A stretch of DNA of 64,000 nucleotides from Apium graveolens (taxonomy: Eukaryota > Streptophyta > Magnoliopsida > Apiales > Apiaceae): contig NC_133647.1 in NCBI RefSeq assembly GCF_009905375.1, forward strand, positions 50,340,506-50,404,505, written 5' to 3'. This document shows, piece by piece, positions 58,354-64,000 of the stretch. Both the position numbers and the translations under genes were made by a program. The notes below the pieces were generated by a model. It did no database searches, was not told the DNA's origin, and saw only the letters and a program-made list of their open reading frames with translations. Position 1 is the stretch's first letter. Every line of letters begins with the position of its first letter.

Positions 58354-59395
58354 CATTTATGACACTTCAAATGCTCTAATAAGCTTCGAATTGATGCATT
58401 TGTGCTCAAGTTATTAAGTGTTTTAATGTGTTTCTAGTGTTTTTGCATTTCAGGCATTATCTAGGTAATCAGGCGAATTAGCATTATATTGGTGCTAATT
58501 TGGTGTCAAGGAGGTGTTGGAATAAAAGCTCGTGGAAAGCCGGCTCGAAGCAGCAAGGAAAAAGATGAAATCTGAGTTTTTCCCAGAAGAATGATGCGTC
58601 CATGCTGTGATAGCGCACGGCCGTGCCGGGATTCCAGAGAGGCAGCGTGCCCGCGCTGTGATAGCGCGGGGCCGCGCCGGTACGGAAATAAAAAATCCTG
58701 ATTCTAATTCGATTCTAAGTGGGGAGACTTCCAGATTGTTTAGGGCTGCTATATATATTCAAATAAAGACGTTTTCATGGGAGAGACATACCAGAGCGCA
58801 AGGAGAGCCGTAAGAAGACCGTTTTAGCACCGATTCAACGAAGACGAAGAAGATCTTGTTTTTACTTGTGAATCTTTATTCTAATTTGTAACTTGGATGC
58901 TAGTTTTCTTACTTGTGAACCTTACTCTTGTTTAATACTTGGTTTTGGTAATTTGTTATAAAGATTACATTTATTACACCATGTTTTCATCAAAACCTAC
59001 GTTGATGATGAGTTCGATTATGGGCTAATCATTATCGTGTGGTTCTAGCGGATTTATTTATGGATTACTTTAGTTAAATTATTTGTATGCCTTAGTGTGT
59101 GGTGATTGTATGATAACCTAATATTGGTTGTGCTTATTCGTCTTATAAGAGTCGCGAACTTGTAAGATAGCGTGTTAATTCTTAATGAAGCGACAGTGAA
59201 TTTAAGGATTTAGAACTTGCCATGCAAGCATAGGTTCATGTGTTATTGTTATGCATTTTTTGTAGGTAATTTTACCCATCTTACTTGCCCTGTGTAATCA
59301 TGATGGATAACTTGTGCTTTAAACCATTATGTTGTCAAATTCTATAGACATATAGGGTCTCGATATAATTGATGTCTATTCAGCTTCTATCATCT
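58354..59395. repeat. Unclassified LTR-like sequence
   Basis: It starts TGACATTTATGACACTT directly after the accessory relic and gives way to copia gag at about 59396. No coding region is credible. A GC-rich patch has two near copies of GCTGTGATAGCGC followed by CGGCCGTGCCGG or GGGCCGCGCCGG (about 58607 and 58655). The start and length fit a solo LTR or a non-coding terminal-repeat element, but no matching target duplication is visible. Confidence 0.4.
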
Positions 59396-59641
59396 TCAAC
59401 GAGAACAAGAGGTAATTATGGCATGGAAAATATCTAGAGATGTTCATGCTCAAATCACCAAAGTTTAAGGTATTGAGTCCTTTTCTGATGTAACCTGGAA
59501 GAAGAATAAGGAGAAGCTGGAATCCAATTTGGTTGAAGGATTGCAAACAGATGTGGACTCGACGAATGATGAGAGTCATTCATCGGATAATCAAAAGGAT
59601 TATCCGTCGAGTGGCATAAATCCTCATCCGTCGGCTGTCAG
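59396..59641 (+). pseudogene. Copia gag fragment (plus strand)
   Basis: The sequence corresponds in opposite orientation to copia I at about 18310-18060: the AWKISRDVHAQITKV region, then SNLVEGLQTDVDSTNDESHS and the motif-coded PSS/HPSAV linker. It has an in-frame TAA at about 59466. It is cut at its end by the LTR at 59642. It shows that a third, plus-strand copia copy lies here. Confidence 0.8.
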
Positions 59642-62512
59642 TGTAACACCCCCAAATCCGGGGTCGGGGATTCGGGTTGTCACGAGTTCCATTTCCCTTA
59701 TCAATACTTAATCTTAACAGTCAACCAACTACTGCGTACTGTGACCCCACAATATACACACACACACCACAAGTTATAGTCTCAGAGATGAATATCCAAA
59801 AATAACACAAGTCATTTTATTCCACAATTATAAACCATTTCACCATAAAAGGGTTTCTGAATAATTTACATATTCTTTGCCATTATTACAATTTATAAAT
59901 ATACATAAGTCTGGTACATCAAAAGTTGAAAGTCTAGCCTAGTGGTAGTTCCTACCTCAGCTACAACGACATCAACACCTACAGGAAACTGCGGAATGTT
60001 TCCTAACCGCTCATGAATTGGGAGCTTGATCATGTTCATCTTGTCTATATGTTGTTGTGTGATGAAAGAAGAAAACAAGGGTGAGCAACAAGCCCACCAA
60101 AATAATATGTATAATAATTTACAATATATGAGCATACTCATAGCACTCATGAAAGTTTTGGTCAAAAAGAAATGAACCAAGTTTGATCTCTTAACGTGAC
60201 CAAGTCGCAAAATATTCAGTATATATGTACATATACTTTTCAAAATCTTGGAAGTCCTCTTCCATGCATAATAAACACAGAGTTCCAGTTTATAACTATA
60301 TAAAAATATCGTTGCAAGGTGATCTCATATATCTAACCTTGTCTCAACGTTTTTGTGAAAATCTTTGTCATGCATAAGATAATCATTAACCAGATATAAG
60401 TTGAAAAGGTGAAGTTACGAGATACTCCATTATACTTATATCTTTTCCGAATATTGCTTGAACTACCACCGTTCAAGGTATAATCAGTTTCAAAAGTTCA
60501 TCACATAGATGAGACTACAAGAAAAGACTTGAATAGATTCAATCTTTGAAATATCATTATAAATAATGAAGTTACGAGATACTTCATTAAGTCTCGATAT
60601 ATATACACCTATATATATACATTTCATACACTTCTTGAAAACCTCTGTTATGAAAATTATAAACAGAGTTGCAATATCCAATGAATTTGGAAAGGAGAAA
60701 ACCTTGGCATAAACCTGATATCTTGTTGATCAGGCAAAGATACCAATAAGTAACCTTTTCTACTAGTAGATGGACGAATTCCCCACTGGTCATCACCCTG
60801 GCCAGAGTAGGACCTTATGCTGGACTGCCACCAGCCACTTACGCATTTGATGGACTCCCACTGAGCCAATTACACTTTCATGGACACCCACTGAGCCCAT
60901 GTTGCTTATGCCGACTCAAATAGATGAACTTACTTCCCGAACGATGGGCAAGTAATCAAGATGTTTTCTCAAAACAGCAACCTCGTTGCGAATATAAAAT
61001 ACACCACTGAGCCGGATCCCCCCCAGGTTTTGAGCGAGTATTTAAATCCCCTTCGAAAGGAAGATCTTAAATATAAAAATGAGTTTTGGGATCCGCTGTA
61101 ATCTTTTAAAAATCATTTTGAAGACTCGAAAACATTTTTAAGAAAGTTTGGAGTAATGCTGATTTAATGAAATAAACCAATCCCGATATATTAGAAAATA
61201 TCTGAATATTATTATTTAAATAATATTCCCATAAGGATAATCTTTATAAAAATAATTGAAGTAGAAATTTTAAAACTCATACTTGAAATGAATAATAAAT
61301 AACCAAAGATATACTTATACGAAAGTACGATCTTTATTTAAATAATCGAAAATAAGTTTGATTATCAAAACATCATTCTTTAATAAAATAAAGAATATTA
61401 TTTAATAAACAAGCGGAGTCATAAGTCCTCGAATGAATATTCAAAATAATATTCATTAAATAAAATAAACGGAGTCATAAGTCCTCGAATGAATATTCAA
61501 ACTAATATTCATTAATTAAAATAAAGTTATCGAATAAACCTTATTCGATTAATAATTTTGAAAACTATATCTATATATATAAATATATATATATAATATA
61601 CTCGGGAACATCGACTCCCGGTTTAGAAAATGTTCACCTTTGGGTCCCCTATACTAAGGGTATAAGCAACTACTGCTTATCTCTAGCATAGGTATTATGC
61701 AACTTATAAGCAATTGAATCAACAATTAGATATCAAGATTACGAAACAGACATGCATATATACCATATCACATGCTCCAATATATCGCAAGATTTTCTAA
61801 TAACAATCATGCACTTATCACAAGATAATGCATATACATATATTTACATCACAACAACAGTATAACGGGTAGAAAACTTGTCTGAGTGCTCCGGGGTAGA
61901 CTTAAGCTTAGAGTGGGTCCGATAACCTATGAATAACAACATAAGTCAGAATTAAACCCCGGTCGCTTAAGAAACTAGACTTTAACCAATTGAACCCTAA
62001 CGTTCGCTTATGGTCACTTCTACGCCTAACGAATCACATAAGTCGTTCGAGTACGTTCGGATCCACCATTTTTAATAAATTAACCGTTATGAATTTTAAG
62101 GTGACGCTTTCGCGAATACCCTACCAACTGCCTAGTCCACTTTACATAATTGTTTCATACTCCAATTAGTCATTTAAGGACCTTAACCAAGGTTTCAAAG
62201 TAAGGCGAGGGGTAATGGTTCATTCGCGAACGCCGTTACTTAAAACGGTCGTTTCTCCTAAACCGTACATCGGATTTAAGCGAACCACATATCAAAACGA
62301 AGCTCGTAACATGAACTATCTAAATACGGCAATGGTCAAAATCTAACAATGAGTTCACGGGTCCTGATGTTAAGAACAAAAGCAGTCTACGGTAAATCGG
62401 GCATTATGACAGCTATGTTTACGCGATTACCAATTTGTACAACTCCAAATCAATCCACAATCAACCACAAATCAACCCATAACCACCAATACAACCAAAA
62501 TACATCCATACT
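59642..62512 (-). repeat. G2-family LTR-D, truncated and diverged
   Basis: It starts TGTAACACCCCCAAATCC and follows LTR-A/B/C to about 62505, where similarity ends. About 1.3 kb of the LTR (right side) is missing. The block about 60595-60925 is unrelated to the matching part of A (about 19440-19920), although both flanks align. Two tandem repeat units are present instead of three. It has no internal region. Confidence 0.82.
61403..61515. repeat. Two 56 bp tandem repeats in LTR-D
   Basis: The word GGAGTCATAAGTCCTCGAAT occurs at 61415 and 61471. Confidence 0.85.
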
Positions 62513-63347
62513 TCATTATTTCAATGATCATGATCAGCTGAGATTTGAGAATGAAGCTTTAAATTCAGATTCTGTAAATTCTGGTAGTCTAAATCCTGAT
62601 ACTGCAAACTCTGATGGGTTAAACTCTGATGTTATTGAAACTGTGGTGACTATGCCAAAGGAAAATACACCTGTTCAGGGGGAGCATATTGAAGATCCAA
62701 CCACATCTCAAGAAGCATCAGAACCTAGAACAGGCTCTTTAAGTTCTGATTCATCAAGTTCTGATGGACCAAGTTCTGATAATTCTGGAAACTCGAAATC
62801 TGATTCATCAAGTTCTGATGGGCCAAATTCTGATAATTCTAGAAACTCAAATTCTGAAGGATCCAACTCAGAGAGCATAATTTCAGGGGGAGCATCAGAA
62901 AATGTTGATGGAGACAGCATGGATCATGGGGGAGCATCCAGTTCTAGAGATAATCTTCCATCTGCAAGGAAGTGGACTAAAGCACATACACCTAACTTGA
63001 TTATCGGAGATCCTGAAGCAGGTATAAGAACTAGAACAACAACATCAAATGAATGTCTCTATCACTCTTTTCTTTCTCAGGCTGAACCAAAGAAAGTGGA
63101 AGAAGCTCTTCAAGATGCTGATTGGGTGCAAGCAATGCAGGAAGAGTTAAATGAATTTGAAAGAAATAAAGTCTGGACCTTAGTGCCAAGACCAAAGAAC
63201 AGATCAGTTGTTGGTACAAAGTGGGTGTTCAGAAACAAAAATGATAGTGATGGCATAATTACAAGGAATAAAGCAAGGCTGGTTGCAAAAGGATATTCTC
63301 AACAGGAGGGAATTGATTATGATGAAACATTTGCACCAGTTGCTTGA
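62513..63347 (+). pseudogene. Plus-strand copia integrase-RT linker and RT start
   Basis: The open frame seems to begin at 62349 in LTR-D, but real copia coding starts near 62513. A Ser/Asp/Asn-rich linker carries an exact in-phase 54-bp repeat (62745-62798, 62799-62852, with SDSSSSDGPSSDNSGNSK). RT then begins: [50 protein letters not shown]. It is ended by TGA at 63345, likely from CGA. A GGGGGAGC polypurine-like word occurs three times (about 62680, 62886, 62928). Confidence 0.85.
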
Positions 63348-64000
63348 TTGGAAGCCAAAAGGATATTTTGGCTTATGCTGCTCACAAAAAGTTTACAGTC
63401 TTTCAAATGGATGTAAAAAGTGCTTTTCTTAATGGAGAATTGGAAGAAGAAGTATATGTTGAACAACCTCCAGGTTTTGTAGATTCAAAATTTCCTCATC
63501 ATGTCTACAGAGTTGATAAAGCACTTTATGGCCTTAAGCAAGCTCCAAGAGCATGGTATGAGACATTAGCTCAGTTTCTTCTGGAAAGTGGATTCAACAG
63601 AGGGACTATTGATAAAACTTTATTCTATCTCAACCATGGAAAGGACTTACTTTTGGTACAAATATATGTTGATGATATCATTTTTTCTTCTACAAATGAC
63701 AGTCTTTGTAAAAGGTTTGCCAAGCTAATGCAGTCAAGATATCAAATGAGTATGATGGGAGAACTCAGCTATTTTATGGGCCTTCAAGTCAAGAAGAATG
63801 AAGAAGGAACTTTTATTTGTCAATCTAAGTACACCAGAAATTTGTTGAAGAAATTTGGAATGCAAGACTGTTCAAGTGCATCCACTCCTATGGCAACTGC
63901 AACAAAATTGGATAAGGATACTGGTATATCAGTAGATATTACTGATTACAGAGGTATGATTGGCTCACTACTCTATCTAACTGTAAGTAGACCTGATATC
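63348..64000 (+). pseudogene. Plus-strand copia RT, open to the window end
   Basis: After a one-base loss near 63366 the reading frame ([20 protein letters not shown]) stays open to 64000. It contains [37 protein letters not shown], the catalytic YVDD at 63665-63676 ([12 protein letters not shown]), [13 protein letters not shown] and [15 protein letters not shown]. It is the most intact pol segment in the window and continues beyond it. It belongs to the same copia family as 14742-15497 but differs at many residues, so it is a separate, perhaps younger, copy. Confidence 0.9.

Noticed and set aside
62349..62512. Apparent N-terminus of the 332-residue frame ending at 63347
   Set aside because: These codons belong to LTR-D (same words occur at 38092 and in LTR-C). 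The fusion to copia coding sequence is accidental.

Overview
This window looks like pericentromeric or otherwise retroelement-packed DNA from a plant nuclear genome. It is AT-rich and contains no host gene, rRNA or tRNA gene that I can support. Almost every base belongs to LTR retrotransposons nested in one another. The LTR lengths, the initiator-Met-tRNA primer sites (complement of TGGTATCAGAGC) and the presence of both Ty1/copia (Sirevirus-like, with a long accessory ORF) and long-LTR Ty3/gypsy chromovirus-like families point to an angiosperm. A eudicot, perhaps of the carrot family, is my guess from the look of the accessory ORF; that is not shown by the sequence.

Layout. (1) A copia element on the minus strand ('copia I') runs from its 3' LTR (1-1005, cut by the window edge) to its 5' LTR (50342-51404). 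In minus-strand order it has 5' LTR, PBS, gag (50280 to 49048, continuing 18487 to 17353), protease, integrase, RT and RNase H (about 17340 to 13994), a motif-rich spacer (13990 to 13480), a coiled-coil/env-position accessory gene (13479 to 10791 and 3150 to 1211), polypurine tract and 3' LTR. Without its insertions it would be about 13 kb. (2) Gypsy element G1 (3154-10785, plus strand, target duplication ATTGT) sits in the accessory gene. (3) A gypsy tandem G2 (18488-49042, minus strand, target duplication GTAGA) sits in gag. It has the form LTR-A / internal 1 / LTR-B / internal 2 / LTR-C with LTRs of about 4.2 kb. (4) A third gypsy element G3 (24911-31830, plus strand, target duplication TCTTT) sits in internal 1 of G2; internal 2 gives the empty site at 41651-41665.

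Right of copia I come two further copia LTRs in tandem (51409-52461 and a partial one from 52466), each separated by CAAT. A second, deleted minus-strand copia ('copia II', gag-protease, 52759-55347) with its own PBS and 5' LTR (55408-56443) follows. Then come a plus-strand accessory-gene relic (56560-58351), an unclassified 1 kb LTR-like sequence (58354-59395), a plus-strand copia gag scrap, a truncated G2-family LTR (59642-about 62512), and a plus-strand copia RT that runs off the window end.

All polyproteins are broken by stops, frameshifts or deletions, except the last RT segment, which is open to base 64000. Many stops look like C-to-T decay (CAA/CAG/CGA/TGG to stop), as expected for methylated silenced elements. 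The most unusual structure is a short motif (core ATCCGTCGG and its complement) scattered through the LTRs, the spacer and even the coding linkers of the copia family. It forms a perfect 13-bp inverted repeat between RNase H and the accessory gene.
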